64,000 nucleotides of DNA from Lytechinus pictus (taxonomy: Eukaryota; Echinodermata; Echinoidea; Temnopleuroida; Toxopneustidae), in NCBI RefSeq assembly GCF_037042905.1, contig NC_087249.1, positions 13,207,201-13,271,200 on the forward strand. The letters are read 5' to 3'. The notes beneath the pieces were generated by a model. It worked only from the letters and a program-made list of their open reading frames with translations, had not been told where the DNA came from and did no database searches. Positions within the stretch are counted from its first letter, which is position 1. Every line of letters starts with the position of its first letter. This document shows positions 23,576 to 36,203 of the stretch, piece by piece. Position numbers and translations under genes: made by a program.

Positions 23576-24520
23576 GTTTGTTCAAAATTGCATTTGCATA
23601 TTTGCATACTCGGATTCATTGAAATTTACTCTTTTTTTTAGAAATACAGATTCTCTATGACTCCATTTAATTTACAAGAACGTATTCATATATTTAGAAC
23701 TATACACGTTCTTGCATCTATACATAATATCATTTTCTTATACACATAATTATCCATCGCTTTGTTTTTCTTTTCTTTCATATTAATCTTAGGTTTTTGT
23801 TTGTTGTTGAGCAAATAAGGTATTTTATGAGAAAAATTATAAATATGAGAAAAACATATTTATATTAACTCTTTTAATTTGATGTCAAAAGAGCTGGAGG
23901 TTCTTCGTTCCAGCTGTATATTTACTCTGAAGCTTCTTCGCCAGGTTACTGACTTGGATCTTAACAAAAGAGAATGAGAATAAGATCATATTTGTATTTT
24001 CATATATGCACTCTTTGATATATATTTTCTCATTAAAATTGTATGTCCATGTGCATATTCGCACTCATTGATACTTTCATTTATTGAAAGAAAAACAATT
24101 ACAGTTTATCTTTTGATTTCACTCTTACATGAATACATTTAATTAAATCCTTTGAACTTGTCATATGCTACTTTCTTTAACATATGTATATATTTTCCCT
24201 ATATCTTACATTCCTACATCCTTAAGATAGAATGAGATTGAGATCAGAAAATATGCATTTACCGTTCAAAATTGTATGTCAATGTATATGTACACTTTAA
24301 TTAATATTTACTTTTGGAAAATATAGATTTTCTATCATTTCACTTAAATTACAAGAATATAATTATATATCTACTCGACCTTTCCGAGACCCTTTCCTCC
24401 TTCCATCTTACCCTACATTTCAAACCTAGAAATAAACACTGTTCCCACCTTGGCTCAAATAGTCGAAATCGACTGAGGCAACCTAAACCTCCTCCTACAA
24501 CTTTACAACCTGGCTTGTGA
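23576..24520. repeat. AT-rich element tail, homologous to 40105-41000
   Basis: Shared phrases include ACAAAAGAGAATGAGAAT, GTATGTCC[AT]TGTG, AATTTACAAGAA-type runs, and a final CTCAAATAGTCGAAA then CGACTGAGG. It is probably a LINE 3' UTR or a separate repeat carried in both blocks. No reading frame. Confidence 0.5.
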
Positions 24521-27500
24521 TGATCCACCTCACTGAATTTATGTCCAAAACTCCAAAATATACATGATAGGGAATATCCGGTTTTTATAAGATATTATTT
24601 GCACAGTTAGAGGCAAAAATTTACTTAGGAAAACAATTAAATAAACCAGTTGAAACATATTGTAAGGGTTGAATTTTGCCATGTTTGAACTAATTGTTGA
24701 ACTAATCCCAGTAATAAAAAATAGAGGCCAAGGAGGAAGAGGAGGAATTGCAATATATGTGCATAAAACAGTTACTTTTCAAAGAAGTTAATTTCCCTCA
24801 AATCAAGGAATATCAAAGAATTGACATTTTCACTTATGACAAGGTCATTTCATTAATCAATTATTATAATCCCTGTCAAAAGATAGAATTGCGCGATTTA
24901 GAAGATTTGATTGAAAATTGTTAGAAAAACATAATTACAGGTGATTTCAATTCACACAACCCTCTGTGGGGTAGCATAAAGCGAGATAGTAATGGGACAT
25001 TAGTTGAAAACTTTATAACAAAACATGATTTAGTAGTATTGAATGATGGGACACCTACAAGAATGGACATCCATACAGGGACAAGGTCTTGCCTAGACTT
25101 ATCAATTGCTTCGAAGGAAATTGCCAGCAAACTAAAATGGAACGTGCTAGGAAATTTCGGGAGTGATCACAATGTCATCAAGTGCTCACTGCACGAAATA
25201 GAATATGTAGATCATGATATCAATCCTCATGAAAAGAATTGGTCCTTCAAGCATGTAAACTGGGAAATATATCGGGAAAAAATGAAACATAAATTTAGTA
25301 AAATAAAGATATTACAATTTTCACACGATCTGAATATTCAAGATAAATACAATTTGATTTTGCAGATAATTAACGAAGTGGCAGAAGAAACCCTTCGCAA
25401 AGCAGGCAGAAATCGAAAAGCCAAAAACCCAGTTCCTTGGTGGACACAAGAATACCAAGAAGCAATTAAAGAAATAAATAAATATAGAAATCGATTAAAT
25501 AGACATTTTAGAAAGGAGGACTTGGAAATGTATAGGAAAAAGAAAGCATATGCCCAAAAAATAAAGAGACGAACACAAAAGGAATACTGGTTAAATTACT
25601 GTCAGTCTTTGAGGAGAACATCCAACTTAGGAAAAGTATGGGAAATGGTAAAAGGACTACAAAATGGTTCTGTCTCAAAGCATATATTTCCCAATTTATT
25701 AACAGAAAACAATACACCAGTAGCTAAAGCTCAAGAAAAGGCAGAATTGGTTGCTAAGGCTTTTAAAACGATAGACAATCGATTAGCAAATGACGAGATT
25801 ATTAGAAGAAATTCATTTGAAAATTTAATACAAAATACGTTCAAAGAAAGCTGCTCCTCTGCATCACCTCTTGATGATGAATTTACATATGATGAATTAA
25901 CAAGCGCTGTTAAAGAAATTAAAAATTCTGCAGCAGGAACAGATGGTATCAAATCAATTATGATACAACACCTACCGAAAATAGCTCTTCAGTTCATATT
26001 AGTTTTAGTAAACAATATTTGGAATTCCTCAATTCTACCCTCAGATTGGCATTATTCTACCCAGATCCCTGTACCTAAACCAGGTAAAGACCCAACAAAC
26101 CCTTCTTCATATCGACCTATTTCCTTGACATCAACTTTCTCCAAACTGATGGAAAGAATGGTTAAAAATAGACTTGTATGGTTCATGGAGCGATGCAGTA
26201 TCCTGACACCAACACAGGCAGGATTTAGAAAAAATAGAAATTCTTTAGATCAGCTCCTTAGATTAGAAACGGACATACAGAAAGGATTAGCTAACAAGGA
26301 GTATGTCCTAGTTATTTTCATTGACCTTGAAAAGGCATACGACCTTTTATGGAGAAAGGGAATAGTATTTAAATGTCATCAAGCTGGTATAAAAGGAAAA
26401 ATGTTACAGTGGATTAATTCATTTTTACAAGATCGATATTGCAAGGTAAAAATTAATGGCCAGTTATCTTCACAATTTGTTCTGGAAAATGGAACGCCCC
26501 AAGGTAGTGTTATTAGTCCAATTTTGTTCAATTTAATGTTGAATGATCTAAAACTGGTAGAAAATCTGTAAAAATCTCTATGTATGCCGATGATATTGCC
26601 GTATGGTGCTCAGGTAGAAATCTTGACTTTTTACAAAAGAAAATGCAGAAAGCTATAAAAGAAATTGAACAGTGGTGCTCAACCTGGAGTATGATTATTT
26701 CTCCTCAAAAGTCTGCAGTTATGATTTTTACCAATAGGCAGCATATAGAGGTAAATATTAAGGTTAAAGATAACTCTATACCACAATACAAAGAATATAA
26801 GTTTCTGGGTCTTTGGTTTGATGTGAAACTCACCTGGAAAAAGCACATCGATTATATAAAACTCAAATGTTAAAAAAGAATCAATTTGTTACGGTGTATA
26901 GCAGGAACAAGTTGGGGAAATAATAAAACGATTCTTTATATAATATACAAAGGTCTTATTAGATCCATATTAGACTACGGATGTGAGTTATACGACTCGG
27001 CTAGCCTTTCGCTAAAACAAGAATTAGATTCAATCCAATATCAGTCACTGAAAATAATAACTGGTGCAGTATATAACCCTGCCCTTGAAGCACTGCAGGT
27101 AGAATGTGGTGAAAGACCTTTACAACTAAGAAGAGAACTGTCGGTTGACAAATACATGTTTTATCTTTTAACAAACAGAGATAGTCATCATCCTACTTTA
27201 GAAATTATTGAACCTTCCTGGTATACTGATCAATTTACTTGGAAATCACGTCGTGGACCCTTTGTAGTCAGAGCATGTAAGCCAAATGAAGAGATCCAAA
27301 TTGAACAACTAAGCCAAAGAAAATTACGAGAACCTTTTTGGTCATATGAAATACCTAGTATATCTTACTATATCCATAAGATTATCAATAAACAACGTAA
27401 CTTAGTACAAGATATGAAAAACTGTGTCTCAGAAAGGATACATACAAGATGGAAAGGTTACTTAAACATCTACACTGATGGATCAAAACAAGAAGACAAG

Positions 27501-28298
27501 AGAACCGGCTCTGCTTTTTATATACCAGAACTGGATATTAAAAGATTCTATAGATTAAATTATGTAAGTATAATGAGAGCCGAATTAACAGCAATGGTAA
27601 TGGCACTTGATTGGCTAGGAGATAATAGAGGTATGTCCGTGGTAATTTTTACAGATTCGTTGTCTGCTCTTCAAGCACTTGAAAGCAATCGTATACAAAA
27701 CAATCTTATTGTTGATATCTTGTATAAAACCAAAGTTTTACAATTATCAGATATTTATGTCAATTTTGAATGGATACCATCCCATTGTGGTATTCATGGG
27801 AACGATGTGGCAGACCTTTTAGCAAAAAAAGGAGCATCAAAAGAACAAGTTGAATTAAACATTCCATATATCAAAGAGGAATGGAAAACCCACATGTCTT
27901 TGATTTTTAAAGAAATCTGGCAGGCTCAATGGGTATCCTCATCTAAAGGAAGACATTTATTTAGCATCCAACCCAACGTGGCAGATACAATTAGTTATCA
28001 AGGTCTCATTCGGTTTGAAGAGACTATGATACACCGTTTAAGACTCGGAAAATGTAAATTGAATTATTATCTGTATAAATTTAATCAACATGAAAATGGT
28101 CTATGTTCCCATTGTCAGGTTCCTGAGACAATAGAACATTTTTTACTACAATGTAAGAAATATGAAAGAGAAAGAAGAATTATGCAAAGAAGCCTGAAAT
28201 TAAACAAGCCACTATCAGATCTAGCAACAATATTGGGAAGAAATGCAGATTATAAAGTCATCCTGAATTACGTGAAAAAAACAAAGAGATTCGAATAA
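24521..28298 (+). pseudogene. LINE A ORF2: endonuclease, reverse transcriptase, RNase H, CCHC (near complete, broken)
   Basis: The APE-like endonuclease part is damaged upstream (stop at 24922) but keeps GDFNSHNPLWGS (about 24940) and GSDHN (about 25160). Reverse transcriptase follows: SYRPISLTS, QAGFRKNRN, FIDLEKAYD, GTPQGSVISP and YADD (26580). A frameshift at about 26571 separates GTPQGS from YADD, and an in-frame TAA lies at 26871-26873. RNase H (IYTDGS, RAELTA, FTDSLSA, GNDVAD) has all four acidic residues. The C-terminus has a CxxC-x7-H-x4-C knuckle near 28110. The domain order fits the I group of LINEs. Two lesions plus the damaged start make it inactive. Confidence 0.93.
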
Positions 28299-28900
28299 GA
28301 ATATTCCACTGATCTCTCTCCATCTCTTTCTCTCTCTCTCTCTTCCTTTTGTTCTGATGATTAGTGATAATTCTTAGACTACTAAAATTGAGCTTCGACC
28401 TAGCTTCTTATATAAGTTTGCATACTATGAAGTACAAAAACGCACAATTTAATGGTGGTGGTAAATAATCATAATTATATTGCACCTCGCTATATGACAG
28501 GTCAGACTATATATGACAGGTCAGACTAGTCTAACGCCGAGGACATTGATGCGGGAATTAAGCAACTAACTCGGAAACGACCTGGCGCAGATAATCTACC
28601 AGATTGAAGAGCGCCAACTTAACTCCAACACCAACCAACCAACAGTGATCAGTGACCTCCATTCCCGTCATGACTCGTCGAGTCGAGTTGTCATTGTTGT
28701 GCTATGCTGTTTCATTTTCAATTTTGGACTATCTTTTGGATGTATATAGGGATTAGGATTTATACCTTGCATCCTTTTGGATTTTGCTATTGCTAATGTT
28801 GGGGAAATTCGGATTGCAGAAGGGTAAGCTGACATTTTTGGGCCTTTCACGCACTCTGCACTTACATATAACGAGGGTTTGAATTTCCCGCCAAACCACA
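28299..28900 (+). other. LINE A 3' tail and LINE B 5' UTR
   Basis: A CT-rich run (28310-28350) and an 18-bp direct repeat (TATATGACAGGTCAGACT, about 28491-28528) lie in the first half. From about 28560 the sequence leads to the LINE B ORF1 ATG at 28901 and contains a GGGTAAGCT reminiscent of the LINE A leader. The exact border was not found. Confidence 0.45.
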
Positions 28901-29281
28901 ATGGCGGGCGCCACTAACGTGGCGGAGAATCTAGCTCACCGCAAGCCCCCAGAAGAGGAAGGAGGTTTTCAAGTTATAAGAAAACTAAAATTAGCCAAGA
29001 AAAGATTGAGAGAAGGTAGTTTAAGTGATGTTGAAGAGCTGGCAGCGGATACCGATTTTGGCACACCGCCGTCAACTCCTTTCAAAACAGGAATAAATGC
29101 CCCAAAGGCAGACCACCTTAAGGTACTTTTAGTACCCATTGATAGAAATAAAAACCTTGCTTGCACAAGCGGCTCAAGAGCAACAACCATCAATTCAAAG
29201 AGAAAACATCAACAATGCCCCGCATCAAACCCAAACAAAAGAAAAGAGGGCCCCAATCCTATCTTTACACAAAACAATTAA
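28901..29281 (+). pseudogene. LINE B ORF1, truncated
   Basis: ATG 28901 opens MAGATNVAENLAHRKPPEEE, then FQVIRKLKLAKKRLREGSL and an acidic stretch; LINE-like sequence runs to about 29160. The frame ends at 29281 without any zinc knuckle, so most of ORF1 is missing and ORF2 remains begin soon after. Confidence 0.6.
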
Positions 29282-29369
29282 ACCGATGCAGCAACAGAAT
29301 CTTAAATATTCCTCAACCAATACAGTTTTACGTTAATAGATTTCTACACCCCCTGTAGGGATATCCATA

Positions 29370-31911
29370 GAACGACGTTAGCATGGTTAGATTCGCCCCT
29401 AACCAATTGCAATAAAAACCTGTAAATATGCGGTGACTTTAATGCACATAATTCTTTATGGGGAAGTTCCCGTACCGATGCAAACGGTCGACTAATCGAT
29501 TCTTTTACTACTTCCAACAATCTGGTATTGCTTAATGACGGGTCTCCTATCCGTCTAAACACTGCTAATGGTACTCTCACCTCTATTGATTTAACTTTTT
29601 CATCACCCTGCCTGGCTTCTAATTGTTATTGGTCCGTTGCCGAGGAAAACTTCGGCATCGATCATTACTTAATTATGACCGACATACCACTCACGACAGT
29701 TCACCAATTTCAAACCCACACTCACCCAATTATTCATATGCTAAAGTTAACTGGGAGCTTCATCAATCTTGTTTATCCTCTGTTACCTTCGATGATATTT
29801 TTAATTATAACACGCAACAAATATGCAATAATTTCATTCGAAGATTTTTCTGGCCGCGGACCAATCTATCCCTAAATCTAATTTTAAAGGGAAACCTCCA
29901 CCATGTCCCTGGTGGAATAAAGAATGTTCGGCGGCCATAAAGGCAAGAAATAAAGCCAATAAGAAATTTAGGAAATCTAATTTACTCATGGAGGACTTAA
30001 TTGATTATAAGAAAAAGAAGGCTCAAACCAAACTTATTATCAGAAAAGCCAAAAAGGAGCATTGGGTGAATTATTGTTCCACTCTCAATCGATTCTCCCC
30101 CCTCCCCTCAAATTTGGAAAAAATTAAATCTATGAGACAACCTCAGTCGGATTCTTTTAATGCTCCTTTGCTTTTTGAAGGTAAAACAGTATCAGACGAC
30201 TTTGAAAAATCTAACATTTTCGCAGATTTTTATGAAGAAAGCAACACTTATAGTGATTTAACAAATAACTTTTCACAAGAATCCTCCGCCACTAACGTCA
30301 ATACCAGCATGCTTAATGAACATTTGACCTTTAGTGAATTAATTGATGCTCTAAACTCTACTCCTTCAATCGGTCAGGGTCCAGATAATCTTAATCCTAT
30401 AATTAATTAAAAAACTACCTAAAAACTGTTTACTATTTTTGTAATATATTTTAATTCCATCTTCCCGTTTTCCTAAACAATGGAAACACACTATTATTAC
30501 CCCTATTCCCAAACATAACAAGGATACTAATCAAGTAAACAGTTTTAGACCCATATCTATGACCTCATGTCTCTGTAAATTAATGGAAAGAATTATTAAT
30601 AATAGACTTTCATGGTTTTGCCAGAATTACAATATTTTATCTCCTGTGCAATCTGGTTTTACTAAAAAAGAAATGTGATGGATAATTTATCCAGGTTAGA
30701 TACCGATATTCACAAAGCATTTGCTATTAAACACTCTACATTAGCCGTTTTTCTAGATTTAGAAAAGGCGTTTGATAGAGTCAATAGAAATCTTTTAATA
30801 TATAAACTTTCCAACAATTTCGGTATTAATGGTAATATGCTTGCCTGGATAACCTCGTTCCCTAAAGAGCGCACTTTAAGTTAAAATTAATGATCGTTTA
30901 TCTTTTTGAAAGAAGAGTTTGATAGGGCTACCTCAGGGTAGTGTGATTAGCCCTACTCTCTTCAAATTTTATATCAATGATATCGTTACATTTTGTAAAA
31001 ATTGTTCTATTGCAATGTTTGCGGATGATGTCGCCATATGGTACTCTATCCCGCAACCTTGGTATGCGTTTAAGAAGGTTCAGGAAGATCTTGATCTTCT
31101 CTCAGAATGGTCTCATCAGGCTCATATAAACATTTCCATCCAGAAAACTAAATCCATTCTTTTTACTCATAGACCTAATGTCAAAGACCCTCCCCTCCTT
31201 ATTAACGATACCAGAATTGAAAATGTAACCCATCACACCTTTTTAGGGGTCATTTTTTATCACAAATTAATTTGGCGCCCTTATATCGACCACATTGTTG
31301 CAAAATGCAGAAAAAGATTAAATTTGTTTCGACGTTTAACTGGCACCAGTTGGGGTGCTGATACTAAAACTTTATTTATTATATATAGGGTAATTGTCTT
31401 ACCAATCATTGATTATGGTTGTGAAATATATATTTCTGCATCCATTATAAATAAAACTTTGTTATTCAGTACCTCTTCCTGAGGACTATTACTGGTACCC
31501 TACCCTTTTCATCTTTAGAATGCTTACAAATTATATGTGGTGATATGCCTCTACATTAATTTGAGGCGTGAATTCCTTTGTCATAAATATAAGTTAAGAA
31601 TCGTGGACTCACCGGATTCGCATCCCACGAAGGACGTTTTTTCGGAATGCTGGCAATTTCAATCTGGTCATTTGAAATATCCGCCCCTTCCGATAATAAC
31701 CAAAGATTACCATCCTAGTATTGAGCCTGACATCACCCCCTCCCAACCCTTTTGGCACATCCCCCTCCCCGTTATTGATCTTGATTTGCATGACAAATTT
31801 AAGAAATCAGATGATATAAACCTTATTCAACAAACTACTTTCGAGTTATTAAACACTAAATATACAAATCATCTCAGAATTTATACTGATGGTTCTAAGG
31901 ACCTTGGCTAG
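29370..31911 (+). pseudogene. LINE B ORF2: endonuclease and reverse transcriptase, truncated in RNase H
   Basis: Endonuclease motifs CGDFNAHNSLWGS (about 29430) and FGIDHYLI are readable. Reverse transcriptase pieces are SFRPISMTSCLCKLMER (about 30543), FLDLEKAFDRVN (about 30750), GLPQGSVISP (about 30925) and FADD (31020), spread over several frames with stops between. The element ends at RIYTDGSKD then TAG (31909-31911), the very start of RNase H. Related pieces occur at 18008, 32845 and 42650. Confidence 0.9.
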
Positions 31912-32844
31912 CACGATGATGAACCGGTATTCGGGACCAGGAAAAGAGTTGGTATGACTCTTAAGGTCAACGGTTGAGGGCTCCCCCAGTGTTCTCGGAG
32001 TGTTAGCAGTAATGCTACACGAAGGTGCAATGGTTCCTCTTCGCGGCTCCCCCAGGTGAAGGTGTACCCATGGGATGGTCACCCAATCCCGACGGGGGAG
32101 TTACCCGTTATATCGGTCATCCATGTATACTTAGCTCTATTACAAGACACATTTTATCGCTTTGCAAAATCAATATGATACTCGTTAATCATCTTTCTTT
32201 TTAACAGTAATCAAACAAGACATCATATGAAACACACATACACTTACATTTAGATAAGATATGCATTTTATGTACATATTTATTCGGCTTTGTTACGCTA
32301 CCAATTTATTAAACACATCTTAAAACTATTTATGAAAGTATGTATACGTCCGCATTTCTATGTAAAAAAAAAAATGAAAAAAAAATTGGCATGAACACCT
32401 CTTTACAATTTATATATTAGCAAAAATTCAATTAGAAATATATTGCTTGATATATAAGTATATACCCATATCTTCTCTATATATCTTATATCTACATTTA
32501 CAACAAACCATTTAGAAATATACTATTTGTTGTATAAGTGTATACTCATATCATCTACCATTGTCATTCTTAATAACGATAATGATTTTGATAATAATTA
32601 CTATTCTCGTCAAACACTTAATATTCATTAGAACATACTTACTTCCTATACAGGTCTACCTCTAGTAAATAATATCTCTTAGTTTTTCAGGACCTCCTTT
32701 CTTCAACCACCATAATTGAAGGTGCCACATGATAATAGGTTAGGGGGCTAAGGCACCATTGGTCTGCACCCGAGTGACCTAGGAGAAGTGTTCCCCTCCA
32801 GACCTCCGAAAGGCCCTGACAACGTACCGGAGAGTTAAACAGGT
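31912..32844. other. Non-coding: possible element tail, then AT-rich DNA
   Basis: 31912-32130 is GC-richer with two GGCTCCCCCAG copies and no frame. 32140-32690 is AT-rich and featureless. 32690-32840 is another GC-richer stretch (TGCACCCGAGTGACC) without coding signal. Confidence 0.45.
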
Positions 32845-32965
32845 GATTAACCCTACTCTCTTCAAATTTTATATTAATGATATTGTTACCTTTTGTAAAA
32901 AACTGCAATATTGCAATGCTTGCGGATGATGTCGCTAAATGGTTCTCTAGCCCGCAACCTTGTGC
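32845..32965 (+). pseudogene. LINE B reverse transcriptase scrap
   Basis: CCCTACTCTCTTCAAATTTT to CCCGCAACCTT repeats 30950-31060 with small changes, including the ADDVA codons of the FADD box. It is joined directly to LINE C material. The same join is seen at 47570. Confidence 0.75.
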
Positions 32966-33089
32966 GTTCACATGCATGTTCTGCGCACTGCACTTTGACG
33001 TTAGTTTGTGCCTGACGTTTATATAGGCCTACGCGATCATGAGTGTAGATCAGAGTGGTCTATCAAGATCTAGATGGAACATGGTTAGG

Positions 33090-33480
33090 GGCTGGTTTAT
33101 TGTGCATTCCACATTTCTCACAGGCATTCCTCAATCCGTTACGGACGAGGAGCTCCTTGATGAGTTGATGAGCTAAACTCTCCAAGGAGTGACCGCCGTA
33201 AAAATAATCAAGAAAGGCGTAAATGGCTTTCAAGCAAGGCGAAGCGCTGCCAGAAAGTATCCACATTCGATACATGACCAAAAAGGTCTCAAAATCCAAT
33301 ACGTATCGCCGGTACAAAGGTTTTTGGTCACCTAAAACAAACACGTGTCAAAAACCAGATGCGTTAGGTGTGGGGGTAATCATACCCTCGATAATTGCCA
33401 AAAGAATGACGACCCCCTCTGCCTAAGGTGCGGAAATGGGGCGATTGGGACGGGGCACTCGCACTCGCGACGACCAAGTT
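33090..33480 (+). pseudogene. LINE C ORF1 3' fragment with CCHC knuckles
   Basis: Frames read GIPQSVTDEELLDE, GEALPESIHIRYMTKKV, and then CVRCGGNHTLDNC followed by CLRCGN, two knuckles. Deletions and frameshifts break it. It matches 47590-47980 closely, including the abrupt 5' border. Confidence 0.8.
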
Positions 33481-33681
33481 GCTGCGACATTTTTACTCTT
33501 CATACTCTTCACACTCTTCTGGTGATTTTCGGCCTTCTCTTCTCACAGTACACCTCGTATCAAATTCTGCTTATCAATCGTCGGAGATACCGGTCACAGG
33601 ACCCAGCTTGCAGACAAGGTTATTAAAAACATCCCCCCTAAACTCTTTCCCAACTAATAACTTAAAAAGACACACAAAAAA
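33481..33681 (+). promoter_or_regulatory. LINE C 5' UTR, copy 1
   Basis: Matches 48010-48218 and leads directly to the ORF1 ATG in both places. Shared text includes CATACTCTTCACACTCTTCT, CAATCGTCGGAGATACCGG and GACCCAGCTTGCAGACAAGG. Confidence 0.6.
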
Positions 33682-34590
33682 ATGGCTAGTAGTGTTGATG
33701 ATTCCGACGAGTTCGAAATCGTCACAAACACAAAAAAGAGAGCGAGAAACAGCTCACCAGAAAAGAGCGAGGCTCAATCAAACGAGCACATGTTTCAAAC
33801 CATTTGCCTTGCTCCCATTGAGCAGAAAAAAATCTATTTCTAAATTAAACCCTATTCATGTTGCAAATGAGATCAAATCGAAAAAAGGGAAACCAAAGCA
33901 AATCAAAAAATGGGGACGTTGTATCCTCTTGAAATGCAAAGACGAAAGGCAAAAGAAAAGAGCCTAAAACCTAGACAGCCTGGACAATATGCATCTAAAA
34001 GCTTTTATTTGGACACAAAACCCACCAGCAAAAGGAGTAATTACAGGCATTACTCAATCGGTTACGGACGAGGAGCTCCTTCATGAGTTTAACTCTCAAG
34101 GAGTGACCGCCGTTAAAAGAATAAAAAACATGTGAATGGCGAACTCTTCGATACCACCGCCACTATTTTGTCTTTAAGCAAGGCAAAGCGCTGCCAAAAA
34201 GTGTCCATATTGGATACATTACAAAAAAAGTTTCAAAATATGTACCACCGATACAGAGGTGCCGAAACTGTCAAGGTTTTGGTCACCTTAAACATGTTAA
34301 ACAAACGTGTAGATCGAAAACAAGATGTGTTTGGGAAATCATACCCTCGAAAATTGTCAAAAAAGGACGACCCCATCTGCACTACGGTGCGGAAAGCACC
34401 GTAGTGCAGCATACCAGGGATGTGAAGCATATACAAAGCCAAACGTGTACAAAATGTAAAGTACACAGAAAATATTAGCTATTCAGAAGCACTCAAAAGA
34501 TTAAATTCCATGCCCCAAAACTCCAAAATTACAAACGGCATAAGCTATGCCTATGCATCTCCAAACATTGCCTACTAATCCAAACGCCCA
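33682..34590 (+). pseudogene. LINE C ORF1, copy 1, disrupted
   Basis: ATG 33682 opens MASSVDDSDEFEIVTNTKKR. After frameshifts it continues with KLNPIHVANEIKSK, GITQSVTDEELL, KVSILDTLQKK-type sequence in another frame and a partial knuckle. Compared with the copy at 48219 it carries an extra indel at AGCACCGTAGTGC (34394) and many single changes. Confidence 0.8.
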
Positions 34591-34882
34591 AAAAGCTAAT
34601 CTTCAAGGCGGGTTGTCCAAACTTCTACTCCTCCACAATCTAATACCCACAATTCTACATAACTCACCTCTCACTATATTTGCTCCTCCAGAAAAAGACC
34701 AAAAAGTAAAAATACCGATTGGATCCTTTACTTACACACACTTAACTTTTACAGTCCAAATTCTATGAACGAGAGGAATGTCATTATTGATAAACCACAA
34801 CCCTCAAACTGCTAATGGGGTGTTTAAAACAAACTGGAAATCTCAAAAAGAAAAGGGAAAATATTAACAAACTTGAGGGGGT
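34591..34882 (+). pseudogene. LINE C ORF2 remnant, internally deleted
   Basis: Text from TTGTCCAAACTTCTACTCCT to ATTGGATCCT matches 49170-49290. It then jumps to a segment matching about 49655-49770 (AACGAGAGGAATGTCA, ACAAACTGG), so the endonuclease core is deleted. It stops where LINE A ORF1 begins at 34889. Confidence 0.7.
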
Positions 34883-35261
34883 CCGAAAATGGACGACCTT
34901 TATTCCTCCTCCTCGCGACGCCACTAGAATCCAACTCAAACCTGTCACCGACGACAATCATCTGGAAACGAGGCAGAGAATGAGGGTGGTAACGGAAGGC
35001 AAACAGTCAATAGGAAAAAGGAGGGTAAACCACAAAAAAAGACAAAGTGCGTATAGTAACATAAGCGAAGGTAAAATGAAATAGAATCAATCCCAACTGA
35101 GGTACAAAATATCAAATTCAATGTTACCCTGAAGAGCATCAATAATAACATTTGCCACTGGCGTAAATCCGTGTTGATGGGTGGGGGGGATGACTGAAAT
35201 ATTTTGGCATTTTTTTGCAATCATGTTTTTAGATATGCAAGGATATGCATTGATATGTCAA

Positions 35262-36203
35262 CAGTGGCGTACCGTGGGTCACGGCATTGGGGGGGGGGGG
35301 GGGGGGGGGCACCAGCAAAATTTTTGAATGACTGAGTGAGTGACCTAATAGAGACATTTTAAGGACAATGTCATTAAACGGATATGTATCTCACTCATCA
35401 AATAATGCGAGCGCGAAGCGCGAGCTGAAATTTTTTTATATTCACACCTAAAAAGGGACATTATAATCAAATTTGTGTAATCATGATAGGTACCTGTCTC
35501 GCTTAACAATGCGAGCGCGAAGCGCGAGCTGAAAACTTAGATAATTCAGACCTGAAGTGGGGCATTCTAAGTTTTCTTTGTAGGAATTAACCAGGACCAT
35601 ACGTATTTCATTAACAAAATGATGCGAGCGCGAAGCGCGAGCTGAAAATTTTTGATATTCAGATCAGAAGAAGGGACATTTTAAGGACTGATTTTAGGAA
35701 TTCATGAAGAGCAGACATATCTCACCAATCCATGAAAAATGCGAACGTAATCACGGACAGGAAATGTTTCATATATACGAAGACCTTAACATGGGGCAAT
35801 CACTTTTGAGTCATGAAAAAAAAGCATATGTCACTACATAAAACAATGATAACTCAAGTGCTAGGAAATATATTTGGTTTATATTGACTTGAAAACGGGA
35901 TGTTTTGGTACAACAGGATTATATATCTCGTTAAACAGACAATGCGAGCACCAGGAACAATTGAGACGTAGGCCCTGGGCAAATTATGTTTCATAAAGTT
36001 ATGATAAAAATGTTTCTTATGTAATGTAACTTAACATAATTATAATATAATATAACATTACAATGAATAATATTTTCTTCTTTCCCACTACGTTTCTCTT
36101 CCTTTCTCCCTCTTTTCTCCTTTTCCCCCTTTCCCCGTTTTTTTTTTTTTGGTCAGCCGATGGGGGGGATGTGCCCCCCATGTCCCCCGTAGTTACGCCA
36201 CTG
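35262..36203. mobile_element. Non-autonomous hAT-like element (inner), nested
   Basis: Ends are CAGTGGCGTACCGTGGG (35262) and a complement beginning CAGTGGCGTAAC (36203). The 8-bp flanks TATGTCAA and TATGTCCA differ at one base. A G tract near 35290 and T/G tracts near 36130-36175 lie close to the ends. The internal ~110-bp repeats are listed separately. Confidence 0.85.
35408..35645. repeat. ~105-112 bp tandem repeats with a mirror-symmetric GC core
   Basis: Three units start AATGCGAGCGCGAAGCGCGA or ATGATGCGAGCGC at about 35405, 35508 and 35620, each continuing AGCTGAAA and an A/T-rich spacer with GGGACATT or GGGGCATT. Weaker units follow (AATGCGAAC at 35738, AATGCGAGC at 35940). The core reads the same in both directions on one strand (GCGAGCGCGA then AGCGCGAGCG). 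Confidence 0.75.

Noticed and set aside
23576..24520. Any host gene between LINE A ORF1 and ORF2
   Set aside because: The region is AT-rich, matches 40105-41000 as a repeat, and contains no frame with conserved content.
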